Shown one piece after another: positions 8,538-17,130 of a DNA stretch of 64,000 nucleotides (the first letter of the stretch is position 1; every line of letters begins with the position of its first letter). Under the pieces are notes generated by a model. The model did no database searches. It had not been told where the DNA came from and saw nothing but the letters and a program-made list of their open reading frames with translations. This DNA comes from Aldehydirespirator sp965248735 (GTDB taxonomy: Bacteria > Actinomycetota > Acidimicrobiia > Acidimicrobiales > Aldehydirespiratoraceae). The position numbers and the translations under genes are program-made. The stretch lies in NCBI GenBank assembly GCA_965248735.1, contig OZ252146.1, positions 1,302,001-1,366,000 of the forward strand. Reading direction: 5' to 3'.

Positions 8538-9515
8538 TCACTGCGATGGGCCGGAGCCGAAGTTGTCCCGCAGCACTGTTCCAGCCTCGGCGATGGCGCC
8601 GAGGTCGGTGGCGTCGTGCATGTTGAAGATCAGGCCGTCGAGCCCGGCGTCGAACAATGCCGCCACCTGCTCGCACACGCCGTCGCGGTCGCCCTCCACC
8701 GCGTAGCCCCGGTACTTGTCCATGCCAATGTTGCGCCTGTCTCGCAGCTCCGCGCCGATGCGGGCCGCGTCGGCGGCGGTGTCGGCCATGACCAGCGCGC
8801 CGATGCGGGTCTTGGATATCTCGGCCGGGTCCCGGCCCGCCCGCTCGCAGTGGGCCTCGAGCACGTCGAGCTTGTGGCGCACTCCGGCCGGGTCGCCGAA
8901 GATGTTGCAGGCGTCGGCGTGGCGGGCCGCGATGGCCAGGGTGCGCCGCTCGCCGCCACCGCCCACCAGGATGGGCGGCCCGCCCGGTGTGATCGGCCGG
9001 GGCCGGTTCAGCGCGTTGGCCACCCGGTGGCGGGTCCCCGACACAATGGCGGGCCCGCCCGTGAACATGGCCCGGCAGATCTGCACCGCGTCCTCCAGCC
9101 GGTCCATGCGCTCGCCCACCGGCGGGAAGTCGTAGCCGTAGGCGATGTGCTCGGCCTCGAACCAGGCCGCGCCGATGCCGAGCACGGCCCGGCCGCCCGA
9201 CACGATGTCGAGGGTGGTGACCGTCTTGGCCAGCAGGGCCGGGTTGCGGTAGGTCACACCGGTGACCAATGCGCCCAGCCGGGCGGTGCGGGTCCAGGGG
9301 GCCAGGGCCGCCAGCAGGGTGTAGGGCTCGAGCATCGGCTCGTGGTCGGAGCCCATCGCCGGTATCTGGTGGAAGTGGTCCATCACCCACAGCGAGTCGA
9401 ACCCGCTGTTCTCGGCGGTGGCGGCGGCGGCGCACACCGCGTTGAACAGGTCGGCATCGTCGATGCCGAGGTACGTGAAGCTGGGGATGTTGAACCCGAA
9501 GCGAGTAAGCGTCAT
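8538..9515 (-). CDS. LLM-class F420-type oxidoreductase
   Basis: 325 residues from ATG 9515 (MTLTRFGFNIPSF). Upstream in-frame starts (GTG 9545, ATG 9533) would place coding sequence over the GTATAC operator. Luciferase-like TIM-barrel hallmarks are present: NSGFDSLWVMDHF, LGALVTGVTYRNPALLAK, GRAVLGIGAAWFE and PILVGGGGERRTL. Family members use F420 or FMN to oxidise or reduce organic substrates. It is followed by an MFS transporter on the same strand, consistent with uptake plus catabolism. The gene is divergent from the PLP enzyme at 9563. Confidence 0.87.
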   Translation of the reverse strand: MTLTRFGFNIPSFTYLGIDDADLFNAVCAAAATAENSGFDSLWVMDHFHQIPAMGSDHEPMLEPYTLLAALAPWTRTARLGALVTGVTYRNPALLAKTVTTLDIVSGGRAVLGIGAAWFEAEHIAYGYDFPPVGERMDRLEDAVQICRAMFTGGPAIVSGTRHRVANALNRPRPITPGGPPILVGGGGERRTLAIAARHADACNIFGDPAGVRHKLDVLEAHCERAGRDPAEISKTRIGALVMADTAADAARIGAELRDRRNIGMDKYRGYAVEGDRDGVCEQVAALFDAGLDGLIFNMHDATDLGAIAEAGTVLRDNFGSGPSQ

Positions 9516-9532
9516 GATGCCTGTATACCGCA
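9516..9532. promoter_or_regulatory. GTATAC palindrome, copy 2 (putative operator)
   Basis: GTATAC at 9523-9528. On the minus strand it reads CGGTATACAGG, 7 nt before the ATG at 9515. This word and spacing almost match those before the ETF fusion (8 nt). It also lies between divergent genes, so it could control both. Confidence 0.5.
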
Positions 9533-9562
9533 TTCGGATCGACACCTGAGCGGATCCGGCCC

Positions 9563-10573
9563 ATGAGGACGGATCCGCGGACCCTCGATCAGCTCCCCAC
9601 GCCGAGCCTGGTCGTGGAGCGCGGCCTGTTCGACGCCAACATTGCCGCCATGGCCGCGGCCTGGCCCGGACCGTCGCTGCGGCCCCATGTGAAGGCGTTC
9701 AAGTCCACCGCGATCGCCCGCATCCTCGCCGAGGCCGGCCACGAGGGCTTCTGCGCCGCCACCGTGCGGGAGCTGGAGGGTCTCGCCGCTGCCGGGCTGG
9801 GCCGCGACCTGCTGCTGGCCAACGAGGTGCTGGACGCGTCGCGGCTGGGCCGGCTCGTCGATGCCGGCAGCCGGGTCACGATGGCCGTCGACTCCGACGC
9901 CAACATCGCAGCCGCGGCCGCCGGAGGCGTCACCGAGGTGCTCGTCGACGTGAACGTCGGGCTGATGCGCTGCGGCTGCCATCCGGCCGACGCCGGGCGT
10001 CTCGCCGACGCGGCCCGCGCCGCGGGGCTCGAGGTCCGGGGCGTGATGGGCTACGAGGGCCATCTGATGATGGCCGATGCCGACACCAAGGCGGCCGCGG
10101 TGCAGGCTTCGATGGAGCTTCTTCTTGCGGCTCACGCCGAGGTGGGGGGCGACGTGGTGTCCGGCGGGGGAACCGGCACCTACGCCGTGAACAAGTGGGT
10201 GACCGAGCTCCAGGCCGGCTCGTACTGCCTGCTCGACACCGACTACGCCCGCCTCGACAGCCCGTTCGAGATAGCGGTGTCGGTGCTGGCCGCCGTGATC
10301 TCGGTGACTCCGGGCCGGTGGGCCGTCGCTGACGCCGGTCTCAAGGCCTTCGGCATGGACCACGGGCCGCCGTCATGGCCCGGCGGCGAGATCGCGTTCG
10401 TCTCCGACGAGCACACCACCCTGCTGGACCCCGAATGCACCCTGGCCGTAGGCGGTCGGGTGAGGCTGCTGCCCGGGCACCTCGACCCGACGGTTGCCCG
10501 CCACGAGCGGTTCTGGGTGGTGGACGGCGACAATGTGGTGGACTGCTGGCCCATCGATCTTCGTCACTGGTGA
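9563..10573 (+). CDS. PLP-dependent D-threonine aldolase / D-serine dehydratase-like enzyme
   Basis: 336 residues with the alanine-racemase-type N-terminal barrel followed by the D-threonine-aldolase C-terminal domain. LPTPSLVVERGLFDANI is the family start, and RPHVKAFKS (about 44-52) holds the Schiff-base lysine. GYEGHLM and GGGTGTY (phosphate cup) follow. The C-terminal metal site is suggested by DEHTTLL and PGHLDPTV. Such enzymes cleave beta-hydroxy D-amino acids or dehydrate D-serine. It is the first gene of a rightward run with the FAD oxidase at 10626. Confidence 0.82.
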   Translation: MRTDPRTLDQLPTPSLVVERGLFDANIAAMAAAWPGPSLRPHVKAFKSTAIARILAEAGHEGFCAATVRELEGLAAAGLGRDLLLANEVLDASRLGRLVDAGSRVTMAVDSDANIAAAAAGGVTEVLVDVNVGLMRCGCHPADAGRLADAARAAGLEVRGVMGYEGHLMMADADTKAAAVQASMELLLAAHAEVGGDVVSGGGTGTYAVNKWVTELQAGSYCLLDTDYARLDSPFEIAVSVLAAVISVTPGRWAVADAGLKAFGMDHGPPSWPGGEIAFVSDEHTTLLDPECTLAVGGRVRLLPGHLDPTVARHERFWVVDGDNVVDCWPIDLRHW

Positions 10574-10577
10574 CCGC

Positions 10578-10620
10578 CGTGGCCCGAGCGGCCCGTGAGC
10601 GCAGCGAACAGGAGCGGGAA
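10578..10620 (+). repeat. Dispersed intergenic repeat, copy 1
   Basis: First of five copies of a 44-65 bp element. Its core on this strand begins GTGGCCCGAGCGGCCCGTG and ends AGCGAACAGGAGCGGGAA. It fills the gap between the PLP enzyme and the FAD oxidase, and its right end supplies GGAG upstream of the ATG at 10626. Other copies: 17959-18001 (same orientation); 29440-29530, 40084-40143 and 40225-40300 (reverse). Confidence 0.75.
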
Positions 10621-10625
10621 ACAAG

Positions 10626-11933
10626 ATGGGATCGTCGACCTTCCGGAACTGGGCCGGGAACCAGGTGTGCGTTCCCCAGGAGATCCTCAAGCCCCGCTCG
10701 CCCGAGGAGGCGGCCGCCATCGTGAGGCGGGCCGCCGCCGCCGGTCTGACGGTGAAGGCGGTGGGCGCGGGCCACTCCTTCACCGACGCGGCCTGCACCC
10801 GGGGGATTCTGGTGTCACTGGATCTCCTCGCCGCGGTCGAGCGCATCGACGCTCAGCGCGGCCGGGTCACCGTGCAGGCCGGGATCCGCCTTGATGCTCT
10901 CAACCGCGAGCTCGACGCGGTCGGGCTGGCCATGCCCAACCTGGGTGACATCGACCGCCAGTCGCTGGCCGGGGCCACAGCCACCGCCACCCACGGCACC
11001 GGACTGGGCCTCGGCAACCTGGCTACCACGATTGTCGGCATGGAGATTGTCGACGGCCGGGGCGAGCTGATCCGCTGCGACGAGCACGAGCGGCCCGAAC
11101 TGCTGCGGGTGGCCCGGGTGGGGGTCGGGGCGCTCGGCATCGTCACCCGGATGACCCTGCAGTGCGTTCCAGCGTTCGACCTGCATGCCATCGAGACCGT
11201 CGAACCTCTAGACGAGCTTCTCGACAACTTCGAGAAGCACATGGCCGGCCACGACCACATGGAGTTCTTCTGGGTGCCCGGTTCGCGCCACGCCCATGTC
11301 AAGCGCAACAACCGCACCGACGAGCCCCGCCGTCCCCAGCACCGGCTGGCGGAGGCCCGCGACAAGATCCTCTACGAGAACGCCGTGTTCGGACTGGCCA
11401 ACCGCGCCGTCCGGCGGTTCCCCTCGCTGGCGCCGTCGGTGGCCAGGGCGACCAGCAAGGCCGTGACCCAGCGCGACTTCGTGGACGCCAGCCACCGGGT
11501 GTTGGTGTCGAGACGCTTCGTGCGCTTCTACGAGATGGAGTACGCCGTCCCTCGCGCCGCGCTGCCCGATGCCGTCCGCCGGGTCGGGGCCCTGGCCCGC
11601 AGCCTGCCGTCACCGGTCACCTTCCCCATCGAGGTCCGGGTGTCCGCGGCTGACGACATCCCGCTGTCCACCGCATATGACCGCGACACCGGCTGGTTCG
11701 CCTGCCACGTGTACACCGGCACCCCGTACCTGGCCTACTTCCAGGGGGTGGAGGCCATCGCGGCCGACTACGGCGGCCGGCCCCACTGGGGCAAGCTCCA
11801 CTTCCACGACCACCGGTCCCTGGCTCCCCTGTATCCGGAGTGGGAATTGTTCCAGAGGGTCCGGTCCGAGCTCGATCCGTCCGGGACTTTCTCCAACAGC
11901 TACACCGATAGGGTCCTCGGGCCGACCGCCTGA
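10626..11933 (+). CDS. FAD-linked sugar-1,4-lactone oxidase family protein
   Basis: 435 residues of the vanillyl-alcohol-oxidase fold. The N-terminal FAD-binding PCMH domain has the VGAGHSFTD loop (about 46-54; family consensus GxGHS) and a GATATATHGTG segment. The C-terminal ALO domain ends with PHWGKLHFHDH and the typical SGTFSNSYTDRVLG tail. Characterised relatives include L-gulonolactone, D-arabinono-lactone and alditol oxidases. The usual His for covalent flavin attachment is replaced by the loop Ser, as in alditol-oxidase-like or non-covalent forms; I cannot decide the linkage. It lies behind the D-threonine-aldolase-like gene, separated by dispersed repeat copy 1. Confidence 0.83.
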   Translation: MGSSTFRNWAGNQVCVPQEILKPRSPEEAAAIVRRAAAAGLTVKAVGAGHSFTDAACTRGILVSLDLLAAVERIDAQRGRVTVQAGIRLDALNRELDAVGLAMPNLGDIDRQSLAGATATATHGTGLGLGNLATTIVGMEIVDGRGELIRCDEHERPELLRVARVGVGALGIVTRMTLQCVPAFDLHAIETVEPLDELLDNFEKHMAGHDHMEFFWVPGSRHAHVKRNNRTDEPRRPQHRLAEARDKILYENAVFGLANRAVRRFPSLAPSVARATSKAVTQRDFVDASHRVLVSRRFVRFYEMEYAVPRAALPDAVRRVGALARSLPSPVTFPIEVRVSAADDIPLSTAYDRDTGWFACHVYTGTPYLAYFQGVEAIAADYGGRPHWGKLHFHDHRSLAPLYPEWELFQRVRSELDPSGTFSNSYTDRVLGPTA

Positions 11934-11962
11934 GGGCCCGAGGAACAAGACAGGACCCCACC

Positions 11963-12409
11963 ATGAACGCCCCAACCGCCGTGACCGCCGACGAACTGTC
12001 GCTCAAGGAGTGGGTGGACCGGTTCTCGGGCCATGTGGCCAACCTCCGCTACGACGACGCCGGGGCCATGATGGACCCCGAGGTCAACAGCTTCAGCACC
12101 TGGACCGACGTGGTGGTGGGGGTGGATCACTTCGTCAACGGGCAGTGGCGCAACGTGTGGCCGACCATGACCGATTTCGTCCTGCTCACCGACAAGATGC
12201 GAGCCCGCACCTCTCCCGACCGTCTGATGGCCACGGTGATGGTGACGTGGACCTCGACCGGCTATGCCGAGGACAGCACGCCCTTCGATCGCCCCGGCCG
12301 CTGCTCGTTCGTGCTTCTGCGCGACTCGCTCGACGGCTCGTGGCGGGGCGTGCAGGGCCATTTCTCGCTGATGCGGGGCGTCCCCCAGCAGTCCTTCGGC
12401 TCCCGCTAG
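11963..12409 (+). CDS. SnoaL/NTF2-like protein
   Basis: 148 residues with the pattern of the NTF2-like cone fold: N-terminal helices (LKEWVDRFSGHVANLRYDDAGAMM), then a strand-rich half ending SWRGVQGHFSLMRG. Family members are polyketide cyclases, hydratases, or non-enzymatic ligand-binding proteins. It lies 29 nt behind the lactone oxidase on the same strand, so probably the same operon. It converges almost end to end with the SRPBCC gene (3-nt gap). Confidence 0.7.
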   Translation: MNAPTAVTADELSLKEWVDRFSGHVANLRYDDAGAMMDPEVNSFSTWTDVVVGVDHFVNGQWRNVWPTMTDFVLLTDKMRARTSPDRLMATVMVTWTSTGYAEDSTPFDRPGRCSFVLLRDSLDGSWRGVQGHFSLMRGVPQQSFGSR

Positions 12410-12412
12410 TCC

Positions 12413-12835
12413 TCAGGCCAGTGCGGCTTGCAGGCCGGCGGCGTACTTCTTGCGCGTCGCCTTGACCAGCAGCGGCACGAACGGCCGCATGAGGATCCAC
12501 GGTCCCGACGGGGTCATCTCCAGATCCATGGTGATGCGCGTGCCGCCGTCGCCGGTGTCGCTGAGCCGGTAGGTGCCCGCTACGGGCCACGATGTGTCCT
12601 CGGCGCACACCCAGGTGATCGACGAATCGGCTTCCACGGCGGTGATGCGGAACTCGACCTCCTGGCCGCGATTTGTCTGGCGGTAGACGGCTCCCACGGT
12701 GCCGGCGGCGCCCTCGGTCAACTCGCAGGTGGCGACGTCGTGGCGCCACTGGGCCTGGTTGGCGGCGTCGGCCAAATAGGCGAAAGTCCGCTCCCGATCG
12801 GCGGCCACGTCGATCTCAACGGTGCAGATGGTCAT
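12413..12835 (-). CDS. SRPBCC/START-fold lipid- or polyketide-binding protein
   Basis: 140 residues with the polyketide-cyclase/START pattern: a start strand (TVEIDVAADRERTFAYLAD), NQAQWRHDV after helix 1, a central sheet with GTRITMDLEM, and a long C-terminal helix (RPFVPLLVKATRKKYAAGL). These small proteins bind hydrophobic ligands. It lies 10 nt downstream of the ornithine-cyclodeaminase-like gene, so the two are likely co-transcribed. No catalytic residue can be assigned. Confidence 0.72.
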   Translation of the reverse strand: MTICTVEIDVAADRERTFAYLADAANQAQWRHDVATCELTEGAAGTVGAVYRQTNRGQEVEFRITAVEADSSITWVCAEDTSWPVAGTYRLSDTGDGGTRITMDLEMTPSGPWILMRPFVPLLVKATRKKYAAGLQAALA

Positions 12836-12845
12836 GCGGTGAAAC

Positions 12846-13775
12846 CTACCGGTGCTCGGAGCGCTGGTGCGTGAGGGTGGCTATCACCACGTCCTGCAAT
12901 GCCACGCCCTGGGACTCGAACAGCACGATCCCGCTGCCGGGCTGCGGCGGCGTGACCGTGCCCGCGATCACGTCGGCCAGGTCGGCCAGGTTGGCCCAGT
13001 CGAAGATCCCGTCGGCGGCGGCGTGTATCAGGTCGCCGGCCTCGGTAAGGGCCCCCTCGGCGCTGTCGCTCACCACGAAGGCGGCGCGCTGCACGGTGGC
13101 GCCGTCCACCTCGCGGCGGTCGGCCTTGGTTGATCCCACCGCGCATACCAGCGCGGCCGGATCCAGCAGGGTCCCATCGAAGACTGGGGTGTAGCTGGAC
13201 GTCACGGCGGCCACCACCGCGGCGTCGGTGACGGCCTCGTCGGCGTCGGCCACGGCCCGAGCGGGGATGCCCCGATCCCGTCCCCAGGCGGCCACCTCCT
13301 CCGCTTTGTGTTCATTGCGGCCCCAGACCCGCAGATCCTGCAGCGGCAGTTCCTGGGCGAGGGCCTCCAAGTGCGGCCTGCTTTGGGTGCCGGTGCCGAA
13401 GACGGCCGCGGTTCCGGCGCCGGGCGGCGCCAGGTGGCGCACCGCCAGAGCGGTGGCCGCCGCGGTGCGGATGGCGGTTAGTCCCAGCCCGTCGAAGGTG
13501 GCCACCAGGCCGGCGTCGGGGGTGAACAGCCCCACCAGGAAGGCGAACCCGTCGGGGTGGGTCAGGTAAAGCTTGCCGCCCACCACCCGGTGCCGGGGCC
13601 ATGACGCGGCCATGGCGCTGCCCATCAGGCCCCCGGCCGCGGCCCGCACCCGCAGCGTGGTGGCCGCCTCGCCCGCGCCGAGGTCGCGCCAGGCCCGCTC
13701 CAGCCAGTCGGTCACCGTCGCAAGGTCACACAACTCGGCAATCCGCTCCTCGGTGAAATGGGGCACAGCGCTCAC
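12846..13775 (-). CDS. Ornithine cyclodeaminase / mu-crystallin family NAD(P)-dependent enzyme
   Basis: 309 residues. The Rossmann NAD motif GTGTQS follows AAVFG (about 143-150), and the ligand-binding GGKLYLTHPDG and GLGLTAIRTAAATALAVRHLA segments match the OCD/ketimine-reductase family. Substrates in this family include ornithine, alanine and cyclic ketimines. The GTG start overlaps the stop of the unknown gene at 13772 by four nucleotides (GTGA). The accessory cassette upstream is therefore joined, at least at this junction, to a high-GC housekeeping-like gene. Confidence 0.83.
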   Translation of the reverse strand: MSAVPHFTEERIAELCDLATVTDWLERAWRDLGAGEAATTLRVRAAAGGLMGSAMAASWPRHRVVGGKLYLTHPDGFAFLVGLFTPDAGLVATFDGLGLTAIRTAAATALAVRHLAPPGAGTAAVFGTGTQSRPHLEALAQELPLQDLRVWGRNEHKAEEVAAWGRDRGIPARAVADADEAVTDAAVVAAVTSSYTPVFDGTLLDPAALVCAVGSTKADRREVDGATVQRAAFVVSDSAEGALTEAGDLIHAAADGIFDWANLADLADVIAGTVTPPQPGSGIVLFESQGVALQDVVIATLTHQRSEHR

Positions 13776-14407
13776 AGCAACTCCTTTAGACGCAATATCT
13801 CCTCCCGTACGGCCCGCATCGCCTGTGGTCGGGTGTGGGCCTCACTAAGCCAGCGCCTCAGTCTTCGGTTCTCCGCTTCAAGAAGTTGATGGAACTGTGG
13901 CTCACATTCCTCGCCCAGGTCGCTCACCCATTGCTCGTGAAGTTCCGCTTCGGCGAGTACCGGGGCCGACTGCTCGGCAAGTTCGGCTACATCGATGATC
14001 ACGCGGATCAAGTGGCAGGCCATTCGCTGTTGCAGCAGATGAACGCCCGTGTCGGCCATGACAGCGATCCGCTTACCCTCTCGCAGGCTCGTCGTGGACT
14101 CGCTTCGCAGTTCTCGCAAGCAGGCAGCCGGATTCTCAAGGCCAGGCACTTGCGCGCCCGTTAGCGGCATCCAGTCGTAGCTGCCCTTCCAGTCGCTCAC
14201 GTCGTGATCTCGTATGGGCGCCACGATTTGAGTGTCGTGGAGCAGAGATCCTCGGCGCATGGAACAGGCGTGGGACACAATGCAGACGGGTCCGGACTCG
14301 ACCACGATCAAATCGCCTTGCATAAGCATGCGGTGCTGCGGCACGTCGACAACATCGGCGGCGAGCCACAGGTCTTCGGGGTCGTCAGGCGTGGCGAGTT
14401 CGATCAA
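13772..14407 (-). CDS. Unknown protein, third gene of TIGR04255 cassette
   Basis: 211 residues with no family I recognise. The N-terminal half has strand-rich segments (LIVVESGPVCIVSHACSM) with a conserved-looking S-H-x-C pattern. The C-terminus is helical and charged (EAENRRLRRWLSEAHTRPQ, then LRLKELL). It follows the HTH gene by 13 nt on the same strand. Base composition and codon use (AAG/GAA, A/T third positions) are clearly less GC-biased than in the flanking genes, as in the other two cassette genes, pointing to horizontal transfer. Confidence 0.7.
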   Translation of the reverse strand: MIELATPDDPEDLWLAADVVDVPQHRMLMQGDLIVVESGPVCIVSHACSMRRGSLLHDTQIVAPIRDHDVSDWKGSYDWMPLTGAQVPGLENPAACLRELRSESTTSLREGKRIAVMADTGVHLLQQRMACHLIRVIIDVAELAEQSAPVLAEAELHEQWVSDLGEECEPQFHQLLEAENRRLRRWLSEAHTRPQAMRAVREEILRLKELL

Positions 14408-14420
14408 GCCAGCTCCATCA

Positions 14421-15065
14421 CTAACGTCGCGTCAAGACTCGCTCGCCGTCAGGTCGGTTGACGATTCTCCACTCGGAGCGCGCAATAGTGCGCCAATTCG
14501 GCTTCCACCGGTCGAGTAGCGTTTCCAGCCCTAGGTGCCCTTGCGCGTACTCCAGCAGATCGTCAGCCCGTCCGTCGATGTAGAGGTCTGTCGCTGTAAC
14601 GGTTAGCTGATCCGACACACGCATGTTTAGCCAGCTAGCGGGTTCGTTCACTGGGCTGGCTTCCTCGAGCAGGTCCAAGAAGGCTGCTAGACGCGCCAGC
14701 GACCGTCGGCGTTCCGGCGAGATGGAGTCACCGGCTCGCCACTTGCGCACTGCCGAGACGGAGACTTCGCATAGTCGCGCGATCTCGGACCATCCGAGTC
14801 CGCGAGCCGTGGACAGTTCCTCAAGCAACAATTCTGCGCCCAAGGCCGCTCTCGCGGAAGTGCGGAGGTTGAGGTCGATCGACCTGACCTCGCGCCGGCC
14901 ATCTTCCACATCCTCGGATAGGAGGCGCACCTTGCCGGTGAGTCCGCCGTAGGCGTCTGTTAGCACTGCAATTGCCGAAGCAGCTCTGGCCGTCGAGTCT
15001 CGCTGGTAGGCGTCGAGGTCAAGTTGGCTCGACCCCGCCGACGTTTGGACTTGAGTGTGTGTCAT
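14421..15065 (-). CDS. HTH protein, second gene of TIGR04255 cassette
   Basis: 214 residues from ATG 15065, which overlaps the stop of the TIGR04255 gene (ATGA) and follows AGGAGGAGC. A helix-turn-helix is seen as GWSEIARLCEVSVSAVRKW near residues 97-115, followed by RRRSLARLAAFLDLLEE. The C-terminal part (ADDLLEYAQGHLGLETLLDRW) has the helical look of Xre-MbcA-ParS-type toxin-binding segments, but homology is not certain. It is probably the regulator or antitoxin-like partner of the neighbouring genes. Confidence 0.72.
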   Translation of the reverse strand: MTHTQVQTSAGSSQLDLDAYQRDSTARAASAIAVLTDAYGGLTGKVRLLSEDVEDGRREVRSIDLNLRTSARAALGAELLLEELSTARGLGWSEIARLCEVSVSAVRKWRAGDSISPERRRSLARLAAFLDLLEEASPVNEPASWLNMRVSDQLTVTATDLYIDGRADDLLEYAQGHLGLETLLDRWKPNWRTIARSEWRIVNRPDGERVLTRR

Positions 15066-15853
15066 GCTCCTCCTCTGAATAGATCTCGCGACTTGTCTGT
15101 AATGGTTCGCTGAAACAGTTCCCCTAGCGGTTCGTGCAGTTCGTCGAGGACGGGGTCCAGCGCTTCCGATGTGTAGTCGAGCATCTCCTCGCCGGGCGTT
15201 TCTCGATACGAGTCGGTGTCGATCACAAAGAACGGGCCGACAGTGGCCGGTGTCTTGCGCCTGAGCGGTTGATCCGATACCACACCGCTGCCGATGAGGG
15301 CCGCATATCGCGCCACCATCCGTCCGCCCTCTCCTCGCAGGTCGATCACCGTCTGAGATGACTCGGTTATGTAGCCAGGAATCGGTTCTAGGTGGCTGAC
15401 GATGCCCTCGTCGATCCATCCCTTCCACTCCGACGCGTCTGCCACCTCGTCAGGCACCCTGATTTCGTTGATGTATCGGAGTCCAATCCTCTCGACTCCG
15501 ACGATTGGCGCGATGCCTGTCGTGGCTTCGATGGCTTGAAGCACGCTTCGCTTGAAGTGGTCCCAGCCGTTGTAGTGGGTGGCCTCAACGGACACTGAGC
15601 GCCGCGTTACGGCTACGGACGCCGTTCTGGCCTTATCTAGGAACCGAAGCTGCCTCTCCGGTCCGTCTCCGGCGTCCATCTCAGGCGACGGGAGGAAGGT
15701 AGAAACTTCAGGAATTGGAAGCGTGTCTGCGAAGGCCGTGGCGAACGACACGAGTGATTCTTCTCCGGTCAAGCTTGGAGCGAGAGGGAACCTCACTTCG
15801 CATGCGACGTAGGCCAGCGGAGCATTCGCGAACACCTCGCGTTGGTAGCTCAC
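15062..15853 (-). CDS. TIGR04255 family protein (sporadically distributed)
   Basis: 263 residues. The N-terminus (FANAPLAYVACEVRFP) and the middle (GVERIGLRYINEIRVP) match what I know of the TIGR04255 family, a patchily distributed family of unknown function usually found in small accessory operons. The C-terminus is acidic and helical. First gene of a three-gene cassette (GTG start 15853). The HTH partner starts inside its stop codon. Confidence 0.75.
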   Translation of the reverse strand: MSYQREVFANAPLAYVACEVRFPLAPSLTGEESLVSFATAFADTLPIPEVSTFLPSPEMDAGDGPERQLRFLDKARTASVAVTRRSVSVEATHYNGWDHFKRSVLQAIEATTGIAPIVGVERIGLRYINEIRVPDEVADASEWKGWIDEGIVSHLEPIPGYITESSQTVIDLRGEGGRMVARYAALIGSGVVSDQPLRRKTPATVGPFFVIDTDSYRETPGEEMLDYTSEALDPVLDELHEPLGELFQRTITDKSRDLFRGGA

Positions 15854-15857
15854 AAAA

Positions 15858-15898
15858 TCACACTAGCGCGACTTGTACTAAAATACGTACCAATACCT
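15858..15898 (-). promoter_or_regulatory. AT-rich promoter/operator of TIGR04255 cassette
   Basis: Directly upstream of the GTG at 15853 there is an AT-rich stretch unlike the surroundings. On the minus strand it contains an imperfect inverted repeat, TTGGTAC and GTACAA, separated by about 8 nt. It is a likely binding site for the cassette HTH protein. A TAGTGT -10-like hexamer follows. Confidence 0.45.
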
Positions 15899-15935
15899 GC
15901 ACCACGCGAAGTGACGATGGTTCCACCTAGTCGGC

Positions 15936-17048
15936 TCATAGCAGTTCCTTGAGGCTGGGGAGGGCTCGCGCGTTGACCGCGGCCGCGAAGGACTCGGTGC
16001 TGGCCGGCTTGCTCCCGGTGCGGGTCAGATCGTAGGTGAGTGGGCCGGCTTGCAGTGCTTCGGACAGCGCCTTGGTGACAGGTGGCCCCAGCTCCGCGGT
16101 CTCGCGGAACCATTCGAGCAGCGCGGCCAGGGCCAGGTAGGCGCCCGAAGGGTTGACCGTGCCCTTGCCGGTGTGGCGGGGCGCCGATCCGTGCACCGGC
16201 TCGAACAGGCCCACGCACCGGCCCTGTGCTGGCGGGCCCGGGTTGACGCTGGCCGAACCGCACAGCGCTATCGACCCTGCCCGCCCGGCGGCCAGGTCGC
16301 TGAGGATGTCGCCGAAGATGCCCTCGGTGAGCACGACGGTGTCGGCTGTCACGTCGTCGTGGGCCAGTTCGAAGGCCATGCGGTCCACGTAGGTGTGGCG
16401 CAGCGGCACTCCCCGGGCGTCGGCCACCCGCTGGGTGGTCGACCGCCACAGGCGGCTGGTGGCCATCAGGTTGGCCTTGTCCACCGACACGATGCTTGAG
16501 GCCAGGCCCTGCTCGACCAGGTCGCAGGCCATCTCGGCCAGTTCGGTGATCTGCCCGGGAGTGAGGATCACCTTATCGCAGGCCGCGTCTGACCCGTCGC
16601 TCTCGGTGCGGGTGGACGCCGTGCCGTAGGCCCCTCCGAGCAGGTTGCGCAGCACTATCAGCGGCTGTGGAGCCCCGCGGCCCTTGTCCGTAGCGCTGCT
16701 GGTGCCGATGCGCACGATGGTGCGGATGCTGACCCTCAAGTCGTAGCGCTGGCGCAGGCCGATGATGGAATGCTCGGGCCGGTAGTCGTCCAGCGACACG
16801 CCCGGATGCTCCCCGGCCGCGCCGAAGAACATGGCGTCGCAGGAGTCGCAGGCGGCCAGGGTGGGCGCGGGCAGGCCGGTGCCCATCTCCCCGAACGCCG
16901 AGGCCCCCACCGGCCAAGGACCGGACAGCTCGATGCGGCCCGCGTCGGCGACGACTTGGAGCAGCTCGGCCGGTCCGGCCACCACCTCGGCCCCGACCCC
17001 GTCGCCCGGCAGTACCGCGATGCGTCGAACGCGGCTGGCGGTGTTCAC
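15936..17048 (-). CDS. Isopropylmalate/isocitrate dehydrogenase family protein
   Basis: 370 residues of the beta-decarboxylating dehydrogenase family. LPGDGVGAEVV starts the fold. The substrate Arg/Lys region is GLRQRYDLRVSIR. The catalytic Lys lies in VSVDKANLMATSRLWR, and the metal Asp residues lie in HTYVDRMAFELAHDD and GIFGDILSDLAA. EPVHGSAPRHTGKGTVNPSG binds NAD. LeuB normally reads xxANLRP at the gamma-substrate site. Here it is VSIRTI, so the substrate may be another 2-hydroxy acid such as tartrate or an alkylmalate. No leuA, leuC or leuD is nearby, which supports a catabolic role (inference). Confidence 0.8.
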   Translation of the reverse strand: MNTASRVRRIAVLPGDGVGAEVVAGPAELLQVVADAGRIELSGPWPVGASAFGEMGTGLPAPTLAACDSCDAMFFGAAGEHPGVSLDDYRPEHSIIGLRQRYDLRVSIRTIVRIGTSSATDKGRGAPQPLIVLRNLLGGAYGTASTRTESDGSDAACDKVILTPGQITELAEMACDLVEQGLASSIVSVDKANLMATSRLWRSTTQRVADARGVPLRHTYVDRMAFELAHDDVTADTVVLTEGIFGDILSDLAAGRAGSIALCGSASVNPGPPAQGRCVGLFEPVHGSAPRHTGKGTVNPSGAYLALAALLEWFRETAELGPPVTKALSEALQAGPLTYDLTRTGSKPASTESFAAAVNARALPSLKELL

Positions 17049-17130
17049 GCCAGCATCGCCTCCCCACGCTTCGACACACGAGCGGACGACACCTTGCCGC
17101 GGCTGTAGTCGCTCACGCCAGCATCGCCTC
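17046..17130. repeat. Duplicated 17-bp gene-end sequence
   Basis: The 17 nt covering the last codons and stop of the DUF6282-like gene (17114-17130, CACGCCAGCATCGCCTC on the plus strand) occur again at 17046-17062. There the copy overlaps the GTG start of the next gene. It is a short member of the gene-boundary duplications seen throughout the window. Confidence 0.7.

Noticed and set aside
15936..17048. leuB of leucine biosynthesis
   Set aside because: No other leu gene is nearby and the substrate-specificity loop departs from LeuB, so only the family is assigned.
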